DNA of 64,000 nt. Source: Hydrogenophilales bacterium CG12_big_fil_rev_8_21_14_0_65_61_21 (GTDB lineage Bacteria; Pseudomonadota; Gammaproteobacteria; Burkholderiales; Thiobacillaceae). The stretch lies in assembly GCA_002782005.1 (NCBI GenBank), contig PFGT01000101.1:87315-151314 (forward strand), written 5' to 3'. This document shows, piece after piece, positions 8,922 to 16,633 of this stretch. The notes under the pieces are model-generated. The model did no database searches. It saw only the letters and a list, made by a program, of their open reading frames with translations, and was not told the DNA's origin. A program made the position numbers and the translations under genes. The stretch's first letter is position 1; each line of letters opens with the position of its first letter.

Positions 8922-10147
8922 GCGACATCAAAAAAGTAGTGCTCGCCTATTCCGGCGGGCTGGACACCTCGGTCATCCTGAAATGGTTGCAGGACACCTA
9001 CCGCTGCGAGGTGGTGACCTTCACCGCCGACCTGGGTCAGGGCGAGGAACTGGAACCGGCGCGCGCCAAGGCGCTGAAGTTCGGCATCAAGCCGGAACAA
9101 ATATACATCGACGACCTGCGCGAGGAATTCGTGCGCGACTTCGTCTTCCCGATGTTCCGTGCCAATACCGTCTATGAAGGCGAATACCTGCTTGGCACCT
9201 CCATCGCCCGGCCCTTGATCGCCAAGCGCCTGATCGAGATCGTCAAGGCCACCGGCGCCGACGCCATCTGCCACGGCGCCACCGGCAAGGGTAACGATCA
9301 GGTCCGCTTTGAGCTGGGCGCCTATGCCCTCAAGCCGGACATCAAGGTCATCGCCCCCTGGCGCGAATGGGATCTGCTGTCGCGTGAAAAGTTGCTGGCT
9401 TACGCCGAGGCCAACGGCATTCCGGTCGAGATGAAACACAAACAGGGCGGCTCGCCCTATTCGATGGACGCCAACCTGCTGCACATTTCCTACGAGGGTC
9501 GCCACCTGGAAGACCCGAATGCCGAACCGGAGGAAGACATGTGGCGCTGGACGGTAGCGCCGGAAAAGGCGCCGGATCAGGCCGAATACCTCATGCTCGA
9601 CTACCGGCAGGGCGACGTGGTGGCCATCGACGGCCAGACCATGAAGGCGCACGAAGTCTTGGCCTGGCTGAACCAACTGGGCGGCAAGCACGGCATCGGC
9701 CGGCTCGATCTGGTCGAGAACCGCTATGTCGGCATGAAGTCGCGCGGCTGTTACGAGACCCCCGGCGGCACCATCCTGTTGAAGGCGCACCGCGCCATTG
9801 AGTCGATAACCCTCGACCGCGAAGTGGCGCACCTCAAGGACGACCTGATGCCGCGCTATGCGTCACTGATCTACAACGGCTACTGGTGGGCGCCGGAGCG
9901 CCGCGCCCTGCAAGCGCTGATCGACCACACCCAGGCCAACGTCAACGGCACGGTGCGGTTGAAGCTGTATAAGGGCAACGTCATCGTGGTCGGTCGCGAC
10001 TCCAAGTCCGATTCGCTGTTCGACTCCACCATCGCCACCTTCGAGGACGACGCCGGCGCCTACGACCAGAAGGACGCGGGCGGCTTCATCAAGCTCAACG
10101 CGCTGCGGCTGCGGATTGCCGCCAAACTCGCTGCAAGGAGACGATAA
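8918..10147 (+). CDS. argG: Argininosuccinate synthase
   Basis: A 409-residue enzyme that condenses citrulline with aspartate using ATP. The N-terminal PP-loop SGGLDTSV at about residues 12-19 and the motif [13 protein letters not shown] are characteristic. It starts inside the end of argF (ATGA overlap). argH is not in the window. The next gene, ppnP, begins only 2 nt after the stop and its Shine-Dalgarno (AAGGAGA) is inside argG, so the unit may continue. Confidence 0.96.
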   Translation: MSDIKKVVLAYSGGLDTSVILKWLQDTYRCEVVTFTADLGQGEELEPARAKALKFGIKPEQIYIDDLREEFVRDFVFPMFRANTVYEGEYLLGTSIARPLIAKRLIEIVKATGADAICHGATGKGNDQVRFELGAYALKPDIKVIAPWREWDLLSREKLLAYAEANGIPVEMKHKQGGSPYSMDANLLHISYEGRHLEDPNAEPEEDMWRWTVAPEKAPDQAEYLMLDYRQGDVVAIDGQTMKAHEVLAWLNQLGGKHGIGRLDLVENRYVGMKSRGCYETPGGTILLKAHRAIESITLDREVAHLKDDLMPRYASLIYNGYWWAPERRALQALIDHTQANVNGTVRLKLYKGNVIVVGRDSKSDSLFDSTIATFEDDAGAYDQKDAGGFIKLNALRLRIAAKLAARRR

Positions 10148-10149
10148 CC

Positions 10150-10467
10150 ATGTCCCAATTCGACAACGTCAGCGTCGTCAAGCAGGCCAACGTCTACTTC
10201 GACGGCAAGTGCGTATCCCACACCGTGCAGTTCACCGATGGCACCAAGAAGTCGGTCGGTGTAATCCTGCCCGCCACCTTGACCTTCAACACCGGCGTGC
10301 CCGAGACCATGGAAGGCGTGGCCGGCGCCTGCCGCGTCCGCCTCAAGGGCGAGACGGGGTGGAATACCTACGGCGCGGGCCAGTCCTTCAAGGTGCCAGG
10401 CAATTCCAGCTTCGACATCGAAGTCGCGCCGGGCGAGGCCTATCACTACGTCTGTCATTTTGGGTAA
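10150..10467 (+). CDS. ppnP: Pyrimidine/purine nucleoside phosphorylase (PpnP, YaiE family)
   Basis: A 105-residue single-domain cupin. Full-length similarity to the YaiE/PpnP family (DUF1255) includes the N-terminal NVYFDGKC segment, the central GVILPA and the C-terminal Y-H-Y-C-H-F end. Members phosphorolyse a broad range of nucleosides to base and ribose-1-phosphate. It follows argG by 2 nt with a strong ribosome-binding site and precedes yajQ by 5 nt, so all may be cotranscribed although the functions are unrelated. Confidence 0.9.
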   Translation: MSQFDNVSVVKQANVYFDGKCVSHTVQFTDGTKKSVGVILPATLTFNTGVPETMEGVAGACRVRLKGETGWNTYGAGQSFKVPGNSSFDIEVAPGEAYHYVCHFG

Positions 10468-10472
10468 CGATC

Positions 10473-10967
10473 ATGCCATCCTTCGACATCGTTTCTGAAT
10501 CCGACATGGTGGCGCTGAAAAACGCCATCGAAGTGGCGTCGCGTCAGGTCGCCAACCGTTATGACTTCAAGGGTACCAGCGCGGCGGTTGAACTGGATGA
10601 AAAGGCCAAGACCATCACCCTGTTCGGCGATTCCGATTTCCAACTTGAGCAGGTGATCGCCATCCTGTTTCCCGAGCTGGAAAAAAAGGAACACGACAGC
10701 ACCAAGCGCCTGGAACACGGCACTGTGCAGAAAATTTCTGGCAACAAGGTCAAACAAGTCCTGCAAATAAAACTGGGTATCGAGCAGGAACTGTCCAAAA
10801 AGATCATCAAGCTAATCAAGGACAGCAAGCTCAAGGTCCAGGCCACCATCCAGGGCGACACCGTGCGGGTCACCGGCGCCAAGCGCGACCTGCTCCAGGA
10901 CACCATCGCCCTGGTGCGTAAGTCAATTACCGACTTTCCATTGCAGTACCAGAACTTCCGGGATTGA
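10473..10967 (+). CDS. yajQ: YajQ-family nucleotide-binding protein (DUF520)
   Basis: A 164-residue protein matching the YajQ/DUF520 family along its whole length, beginning MPSFDIVSE and containing the conserved NRYDFKGT segment. Some members (Xanthomonas) bind cyclic di-GMP and act with a transcription regulator; others bind tRNA or ribosomes. The c-di-GMP link is of interest because a GGDEF-EAL protein and a HD-GYP-like protein are also in this window, but no direct link is visible. The ATG at 10473, 5 nt after ppnP, gives the family's normal start. Confidence 0.92.
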   Translation: MPSFDIVSESDMVALKNAIEVASRQVANRYDFKGTSAAVELDEKAKTITLFGDSDFQLEQVIAILFPELEKKEHDSTKRLEHGTVQKISGNKVKQVLQIKLGIEQELSKKIIKLIKDSKLKVQATIQGDTVRVTGAKRDLLQDTIALVRKSITDFPLQYQNFRD

Positions 10968-11060
10968 CCGAGCGGGAGTGGCGAGTCTCGCTCCAGCCAA
11001 TTATCATGCCGGCCGAAGGGGCCGATCAGGCCCAATCCGTGCATAAACACAGGAGGTGAC

Positions 11061-12110
11061 ATGCAACGTACTATTCAGGGCCTGGCCCGCAAACTCTCCA
11101 TTCCCCTGATCGCACTGAGTCTGGTCGCAGCGGCCCCCGCCAGCGCCGGTTTTCTCGGCCTTGAATTAGGCAGCGACAGCAAGGACAACAATGGCAATGC
11201 CGTGTCTGGCGGCGCCGGGCCCAGCGGCAGCGAGGGTGAATCGGCCAAATTGGAAAAATGCGACCGACCCTATGGCACCCTGGCCGTTTCCGAACCGCAG
11301 GACTACGTTGGCCATGCCCTCATGCGCATCGGCCTGACCTCGCCGACCCCGATGATCCGGATGATAGTTCAGCAATCCAACTGCTTCATGGTGGTTGAGC
11401 GCGGCCGGGCCATGCGCAATCTGATGCAGGAGCGTGACCTAGCCCAGAGCGGCGAGTTGCGCAGCAATGCCAATATGGGCAAGGGCCAGATGATGACCGC
11501 CGATTTTGTCCTGACGCCCGATGTGGCGATCTCCAACAAGGATGCCGGTGGCGTCGGCGCTGCCTTGGGTGGGCTGTTGGGCCGGGGTGGCGCGCTGTTG
11601 GCGGTCGGCCTCAAGTTCAAGGAGGCGCAGACCAGCATGACCCTGGCCGATACCCGTTCCAGCCTGCAAGTGGCCTCGGCCCAGGGTTCCGCCAGTAAAA
11701 CCGATCTCGGTATTGGCGCCCTGGGTGGAGCGGGCCACGGCTTTGGCGCCCTGGGCGCCTATGAGAACACCGCCGAGGGTAAGGTGATCGCCGCCAGTTT
11801 TCTGGACAACTGGAACAACATCGTCCGTTCCATCCGCAACAATCCGCAGTTGGCGCGCACCGAGGGTGATCTCAGACATGAGTCCGGCAAGGTAGTCACG
11901 GCCAATGGCTGGACCGACGGCGACGTGCTGGCGACCAAGATCGACAACGTCAAGCTCTACGAGCGGCCTGGCAACAAGGGTCGCGTCCTAGCCACCCTCG
12001 GGCGTGGCGAGGAAGTGGTGTTCATGGGCAAGGAAGATGGTGGGTCGGTGTTCGTCCAGGGCAGTTCTGGCGAAGGCTGGGTCAGCAAGAACCTGCTCAA
12101 GCGCCACTGA
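11061..12110 (+). CDS. Secreted CsgG/HfaB-like protein with C-terminal SH3-type domain
   Basis: A 349-residue exported protein. The Sec signal peptide (about residues 1-29) ends in APASA and has no lipobox cysteine. The middle region resembles the CsgG/HfaB family (segments such as FMVVERGRAM and ADFVLTPDV), with Gly/Ala-rich loops. The last 60 or so residues, after about 285, look like a bacterial SH3 domain (LYERPGNKGRV...GEGWVSKNLL) that could bind cell wall. CsgG proteins form outer-membrane export pores for curli or are related periplasmic proteins; no curli genes are nearby, so the role is open. The ribosome-binding site AGGAGGTG is very strong. Confidence 0.72.
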   Translation: MQRTIQGLARKLSIPLIALSLVAAAPASAGFLGLELGSDSKDNNGNAVSGGAGPSGSEGESAKLEKCDRPYGTLAVSEPQDYVGHALMRIGLTSPTPMIRMIVQQSNCFMVVERGRAMRNLMQERDLAQSGELRSNANMGKGQMMTADFVLTPDVAISNKDAGGVGAALGGLLGRGGALLAVGLKFKEAQTSMTLADTRSSLQVASAQGSASKTDLGIGALGGAGHGFGALGAYENTAEGKVIAASFLDNWNNIVRSIRNNPQLARTEGDLRHESGKVVTANGWTDGDVLATKIDNVKLYERPGNKGRVLATLGRGEEVVFMGKEDGGSVFVQGSSGEGWVSKNLLKRH

Positions 12111-12116
12111 GGTTAG

Positions 12117-12156
12117 ATAGGGTGGCCCATGGCCGCCGTGTCGGGCATGGCCCGAC
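12117..12156. repeat. Palindromic repeat element between convergent genes
   Basis: The gap between the CsgG-like gene and tcdA (both ending here) contains GGCCCATGGCC and then a perfect 7-bp hairpin, GTCGGGC-ATG-GCCCGAC (12140-12156). The first 21 bases closely resemble one arm of the element at 37019-37090 (about 19 of 21 match when that arm is read on the opposite strand), so this is a dispersed repeat. It may act as a two-way terminator for the converging genes. Confidence 0.5.
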
Positions 12157-12173
12157 CATTCGTATACCCAAGG

Positions 12174-12914
12174 CTATTTCTGGCTGCAATCGGTAACGAG
12201 CAATCGCTGTATGACCGCCCCCGCCAGCATCAGGCCGAACAGTGGCGGCAGGTAGGAGATGGTGCCATTGACCGCCCGCGCCCGGCCGTGGCTGGTCGCC
12301 TCGGGCGGCCGGGGCGGCCGCCCGGATTCATCCGAATAGACGGTCAGAATCCCGGTTTCGATCCCCTGACGTTTCAGCCGATGGCGTACTTCCCGCGCCA
12401 GGGGGCAGACCTGGGTCTTTGAGATGTCGGCCAGCTTAATGCGCGATGGGTCGAGTTTGTTGCCGGCGCCCATGCTTGCCGCCACCGGGATAGCGCGCCG
12501 GTAGGCGGTGGCGATCAGGGCCACCTTGCAATTGAGCGAGTCGATGCAATCGACCACGAAGTCGGTGTCGGCGGCCAACAGGCCGTCCACGTTATCCGGG
12601 TCGATGAAGGTGTCCAGGATGGTCAGGCCGCAATTTGGATTGATGTCGAGGACACGCTCAGCCATCACCTCGGTCTTCTTGCGGCCGACCGTCGAAAACA
12701 GCGCCGGCATTTGCCGGTTGATGTTGGATACCGCCACCGTGTCCATGTCCACTAAGGTCAGACGGCCGACGCCGGCGCGCGCCAGCGCCTCGGCGCACCA
12801 GGAGCCGACGCCGCCCAGCCCGGCCAGAAAGACGTGCCTGGCGGCCAGTCGGGCCACGCCTTCCTCACCAATCAGGATTGCGGCACGTTCGAATTGGTCT
12901 GGGACCGCCGTCAT
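12174..12914 (-). CDS. tcdA: tRNA threonylcarbamoyladenosine dehydratase
   Basis: A 246-residue E1/ThiF-like enzyme (CsdL/YgdL family) that cyclises t6A at position 37 of tRNA using ATP. The adenylate-binding loop GLGGVGSW is at about residues 32-39, followed by DMDTVAVSNINRQ, and the family motif SMGAGNKLDPS is present. The open frame continues 26 codons further upstream, but the ATG at 12914 gives the conserved start MTAVPDQFERAAILIG. That ATG overlaps the stop of a small upstream frame (AAATGA), suggesting translational coupling. Confidence 0.92.
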   Translation of the reverse strand: MTAVPDQFERAAILIGEEGVARLAARHVFLAGLGGVGSWCAEALARAGVGRLTLVDMDTVAVSNINRQMPALFSTVGRKKTEVMAERVLDINPNCGLTILDTFIDPDNVDGLLAADTDFVVDCIDSLNCKVALIATAYRRAIPVAASMGAGNKLDPSRIKLADISKTQVCPLAREVRHRLKRQGIETGILTVYSDESGRPPRPPEATSHGRARAVNGTISYLPPLFGLMLAGAVIQRLLVTDCSQK

Positions 12915-13075
12915 TTCACGCTGTAGCCGCGTTCTTCCAGGCAGGCGCTGATGGCACGCAGCCGGGCTTGCCGTGGATGGCAAGCCGAACATCGCGAGCA
13001 GTGCGCAGCCGAACGGGAAGCAAACGGCCTTGTTGCATGACGGCCTCCTGGGTCGGGTTGCTGGATAGACTTCAT
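12911..13075 (-). CDS. Possible small Cys-rich protein upstream of tcdA
   Basis: A 54-codon frame from ATG 13075 ends in an ATGA overlap with the tcdA start. Its second half, HCSRCSACHPRQARLRAISACLEERGYSVK-like (abridged), has a C-x2-C-x2-C-H cluster that could bind metal; no signal peptide is present, so a c-type heme is unlikely despite a CSACH motif. A second overlapping frame starting at ATG 13036 has a better Shine-Dalgarno (GGAGG) but a less protein-like sequence. I cannot tell which, if either, is translated. Confidence 0.35.
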   Translation of the reverse strand: MKSIQQPDPGGRHATRPFASRSAAHCSRCSACHPRQARLRAISACLEERGYSVK

Positions 13076-13080
13076 GGTAG

Positions 13081-13115
13081 ACCTTGACGCTTCAGCAGAC
13101 ACAATGCGTCAAGGT
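13081..13115 (-). terminator. Perfect 10-bp hairpin directly after ubiA
   Basis: ACCTTGACGC (13081-13090) and GCGTCAAGGT (13106-13115) are perfect inverted repeats with a 15-nt loop. The arm starts on the base after the ubiA stop codon. On the minus strand there is no strong U-tract behind the stem, so it may act as an RNA 3'-end stabiliser as much as a rho-independent terminator of the rpoZ-to-ubiA operon. Confidence 0.5.
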
Positions 13116-13982
13116 TTAGTGGACCCAGCCGCTTAACACGATGCCGGCGAATACCGCTGCGCCAAACCAGTTGTTGTGTAGAAATGCCTTGAAGCAGCGG
13201 GCGGGTTCACGCTCGCGGATCAGGGTCCAGTGATAACCAGCGATGCCGGCGGCGGTCAGCAGGCCGACATAAAACGGCCAGTGCAGGCGCATCTGCCAGC
13301 CGCTCCAGGCCAGCAGTGCCAAGGCGCAGGCATAGGCGATCATCACGCCAGCCACATCGTATTTTCCGAAGGTGATGGCCGAGGTCTTGATGCCGATCTT
13401 GAGATCGTCGGCGCGGTCCACCATGGCATATTCGGTGTCATAGGCGATGGCCCAGAAGATGTTGGCGGCCAGCAGCCACCAGGCGATAGCCGGTACGGCC
13501 CCCAAGTGCGCGGCGTAAGCCATCGGGATGCCGAAGCCGAAGGCGACGCCGAGATACGCCTGGGGGATAGCCAGGAAGCGTTTGGTGAATGGGTAGCTGG
13601 CGGCCAGGAAGGCAGCGACCACGGCCAGCTCGATCAACAGCCGATTGCGTAGCGGCAGGATCAACAACAGCGCCAGCAGCGTCAAGCCAGCGGCCAGCAA
13701 CAGCGCCTCCCCGGTGCTGACCTTGCCAGCGGCCAGCGGTCGGTCGCGGGTTCGCGCCACATGGGGATCGAAATTCCGGTCGGCATAATCGTTGACGACA
13801 CAGCCAGCCGAGCGCATCAGCACCAGGCCGAGCGCGAAGACCCAAAGAATGATCGGGTCGGGGCGTCCCATGCCCGATAACCACAAGGCCCAGAACGTCG
13901 GCCAGGCCAACAGCAGGATGCCGATGGGCTTGTCCAGCCGCATCAGCCTTTCGTAAAGGTCGAGACGTTCTTTCCAGTTCAT
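13116..13982 (-). CDS. ubiA: 4-hydroxybenzoate octaprenyltransferase
   Basis: A 288-residue integral membrane prenyltransferase that attaches the polyprenyl tail to 4-hydroxybenzoate in ubiquinone synthesis. The first Asp-rich motif NDYADRNFD and the second [12 protein letters not shown], both binding the Mg-diphosphate, are intact, as is RPLAAG. Its start overlaps the end of ubiC by 4 nt, so the enzyme making 4-hydroxybenzoate and the one using it are translated together. It is the last gene of the minus-strand operon. Confidence 0.95.
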   Translation of the reverse strand: MNWKERLDLYERLMRLDKPIGILLLAWPTFWALWLSGMGRPDPIILWVFALGLVLMRSAGCVVNDYADRNFDPHVARTRDRPLAAGKVSTGEALLLAAGLTLLALLLILPLRNRLLIELAVVAAFLAASYPFTKRFLAIPQAYLGVAFGFGIPMAYAAHLGAVPAIAWWLLAANIFWAIAYDTEYAMVDRADDLKIGIKTSAITFGKYDVAGVMIAYACALALLAWSGWQMRLHWPFYVGLLTAAGIAGYHWTLIREREPARCFKAFLHNNWFGAAVFAGIVLSGWVH

Positions 13983-14518
13983 GACAATTCGGTCAGATTG
14001 AACACCGACGGCAGAAAGACCTCGGTGACCTGGATAGGCTTATGTTCGAGCGCAAACAGCGAGCGGCGCGCCCAAAGCATTGCTACTGGCGAATACAGAT
14101 GTCGGCTGGCGGCCAGGAACAAGGGATGATGTTGGTCCAGACGGCGATATTCCAGCGGGAAACGTTCGATTCGCGGATCGGCGAACAGGGTTGCGCCCAA
14201 GGAACGATTGCCCAGTCCGGCCAGCGCTTGCCAAGGACCGCGCTGGCCATTGAGCGGGATGACCGTATGGGCGAAGATCAAGGGCGTGTCGCCGCACAGC
14301 AGCAGCACTTCGCGAATCATGGCGCATTGATGACGGCGCAGTTTCAACGGTGGAGCCTCGTCCGGGAAGGGCTGACCGACCGCTTGGTTCAGGCGCAGCA
14401 CCCGAAAGGCATCGCAGCGCGCTTGCAGGCGCAGGGTCAGCGAGCCGTGGTCGGTGAGCCAGGGGCGCCAAGCGGCCATGCCCATGGTTGCCGGTTGCCA
14501 TTGGTGGACGTTTATCAT
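13979..14518 (-). CDS. ubiC: Chorismate pyruvate-lyase
   Basis: A 179-residue UbiC-family protein that removes pyruvate from chorismate to give 4-hydroxybenzoate, the first committed step of ubiquinone synthesis. Supporting features are the [16 protein letters not shown] segment, the R-LG-LGATLF-like segment ([10 protein letters not shown]), and the partner ubiA overlapping by 4 nt. It follows recG by 27 nt. Confidence 0.92.
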   Translation of the reverse strand: MINVHQWQPATMGMAAWRPWLTDHGSLTLRLQARCDAFRVLRLNQAVGQPFPDEAPPLKLRRHQCAMIREVLLLCGDTPLIFAHTVIPLNGQRGPWQALAGLGNRSLGATLFADPRIERFPLEYRRLDQHHPLFLAASRHLYSPVAMLWARRSLFALEHKPIQVTEVFLPSVFNLTELS

Positions 14519-14545
14519 GACTTTAATTATGACAGGGGAGGGCGC

Positions 14546-16618
14546 TCAGGCGTGCAGGTAATCACCGCCGCGCGGCAACCAACGCTGCAAGTGGCGACGG
14601 ACCGCCTCCGGGTCCTGTTCGAGCAGCCGTGCGGCGACATCGCGGGCCTGCTCCAGCAGGTCCTGGTCCGCCTCCAGGTCGGCGAAGCGCAGCATCGGCA
14701 GGCCGGACTGCCGGGCGCCCATGAATTCGCCAGGGCCGCGCAGGCGCAGGTCTTCGCGGGCGATCACGAAACCGTCGGCGTTATCCCGGATGATGCGCAG
14801 ACGCTGCCGCGCGGTCTCCGAGAGCGGCTCGTAATAGAGCAGCAGACAGGTCGATTGCCGGGCGCCACGCCCGACCCGGCCGCGTAACTGGTGCAGTTGG
14901 GCCAGACCCATGCGCTCGGCGTGCTCGATCACCATCAGGCTGGCGTTGGCGACATCGACGCCGACCTCGATGACCGTGGTGGCGACCAGTATGTCCAGCT
15001 CGCCGGCCTTGAATGCGCTCATGACCGCGCTCTTTTCGTTCGATTTCATACGCCCGTGGGCAAGTCCGATGCGCAGATCGGGCAACTCGGCGACCAGTTC
15101 GGCATGGGCATCGATGGCGGCCTTCAAGTCGATCTTCTCGGACTCCTCAATCAGCGGGCAGACCCAGTAGGCCTGGGCGCCGCTCTTGCAGTAGTCCCTA
15201 AGCCGGGCGATTACCTCATCACGCCGTGCGCTGCCTAGTACCCTGGTCGCGACCGGTTTGCGGCCTGGCGGCAGCTCATCGATCACTGAGACATCCAGGT
15301 CAGCGTAGTAGCTCATGGCCAGACTGCGCGGGATGGGTGTGGCGGACATCATGAGCAGGTGAGGGGTGAGGTTTGAAGATTGAGGGCTGTCGTACCCTAT
15401 CGCTAACTCGTCACACGTCGCGCCTTTGGCCCTCAGCGCCAGGCGTTGTTCGACCCCGAAGCGATGCTGTTCGTCGACGATGGCCAGGGCCAGTGACTTG
15501 AAACTCACCTCATCCTGAAACAAGGCGTGGGTGCCGACCGCCACGGCGGCCGAGCCGTCGGCGATGGCCGCCATGGCCTGAAGTCGGGCCTTGCCCTTCA
15601 TGGCCGCTGCCAGCCGGACCACCAGTATGCCGAGCGGCTCCAGCCATTCCCTGAATTTCAGGTATGACTGCTCGGCCAGTATCTCGGTTGGGGCCATGAC
15701 CGCAGCTTGATAACCGTTACCGACGGCGCTCAACGCGGCCAGCGCGGCGACACAGGTCTTGCCGCTGCCAACGTCGCCCTGCAACAGACGGTGCATAGGA
15801 TGGGGTCTACTGAGGTCGGCCTGGATTTCCAGAAGCACGCGCTTCTGGGCGGTGGTCAACGGGAAGGGCAGATTGGCGATGAAGCGGGTCGTCAGTCCGC
15901 GCATATTCGCCAGGATCGGCGCGGACTGACGCTCTCGTTCGCGGCAATGGAGTCGTAACGACAACTGCTGGGTCAGCAGTTCGTCGAATTTTATTCGCCG
16001 CCAGGCCGGGTGCTCGCGCGTCTCCAGTGCCACCTGGCTGTCTTCGGGCGTTGGTGCATGGAGCCGTTTGACCGCCTCGTCGAAGGCGGGCAGCGCCAGG
16101 CCGGCGCGTATGGCGTCGGGCAGCGTATCGGCCAGATCGGCGCTCAGTAAAACGGCCGCGACGGCGTTCTGGATGCGCAACTGGGACAGGCCGGCAACGG
16201 TCGGATACACCGGGGTTAGGCGGTCGGGCAATGGCGTATTCGCGGCCACTACCCGCCAACGCGGATGGACCATTTCGGCGCCGAAAAAGCCGGGTTTGAT
16301 CTCGCCATACAAGCGCAGCCGGACGCCGGGTTTCAGGTGGGCCTGCTGACTCGGGTAGAAATTCAGCATACGCAGATAAAACGGCACGTTTGAACCGGTT
16401 TCGTTCAGGGTCGCCAGTAGCTGGCGGCGTGGCCGGGTCAGAATTTCCAGATGGCTCACGATGCCCTCGACCAGCACGGCCTGACCGGGCTGTGCGTCAC
16501 GCAGGCGGGTCAGACGGGTTTCGTCCTCATAGCGCAGGGGCAGATGGAGGATCAGCGCCTCGGCCGAGGCCAGGCCGAGTCTTTCATGGACCGGCGATTC
16601 CTTGGCGAGTTTGGCCAT
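14546..16618 (-). CDS. recG: ATP-dependent DNA helicase RecG
   Basis: A 690-residue superfamily 2 helicase that remodels stalled replication forks and branched DNA. It has an N-terminal wedge/OB domain, Walker A GDVGSGKT at about residue 284, the DEQH box, motif III SATPIPR, and the C-terminal helicase motif QLRGRVGRG. Residues about 400-416 (15371-15421), just after QRLALRAKG, are an extra 17-residue stretch not expected between motifs II and III, where other RecG proteins go almost directly to TPHLL. The reading frame is kept. It lies 15 nt after the GGDEF-EAL gene. Confidence 0.95.
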   Translation of the reverse strand: MAKLAKESPVHERLGLASAEALILHLPLRYEDETRLTRLRDAQPGQAVLVEGIVSHLEILTRPRRQLLATLNETGSNVPFYLRMLNFYPSQQAHLKPGVRLRLYGEIKPGFFGAEMVHPRWRVVAANTPLPDRLTPVYPTVAGLSQLRIQNAVAAVLLSADLADTLPDAIRAGLALPAFDEAVKRLHAPTPEDSQVALETREHPAWRRIKFDELLTQQLSLRLHCRERERQSAPILANMRGLTTRFIANLPFPLTTAQKRVLLEIQADLSRPHPMHRLLQGDVGSGKTCVAALAALSAVGNGYQAAVMAPTEILAEQSYLKFREWLEPLGILVVRLAAAMKGKARLQAMAAIADGSAAVAVGTHALFQDEVSFKSLALAIVDEQHRFGVEQRLALRAKGATCDELAIGYDSPQSSNLTPHLLMMSATPIPRSLAMSYYADLDVSVIDELPPGRKPVATRVLGSARRDEVIARLRDYCKSGAQAYWVCPLIEESEKIDLKAAIDAHAELVAELPDLRIGLAHGRMKSNEKSAVMSAFKAGELDILVATTVIEVGVDVANASLMVIEHAERMGLAQLHQLRGRVGRGARQSTCLLLYYEPLSETARQRLRIIRDNADGFVIAREDLRLRGPGEFMGARQSGLPMLRFADLEADQDLLEQARDVAARLLEQDPEAVRRHLQRWLPRGGDYLHA

Positions 16619-16633
16619 GACCCAGCCGATGGC

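Noticed and set aside
12911..13075. c-type cytochrome from the CSACH motif
   Set aside because: No signal peptide and only 54 residues; a single CxxCH by chance is likely.
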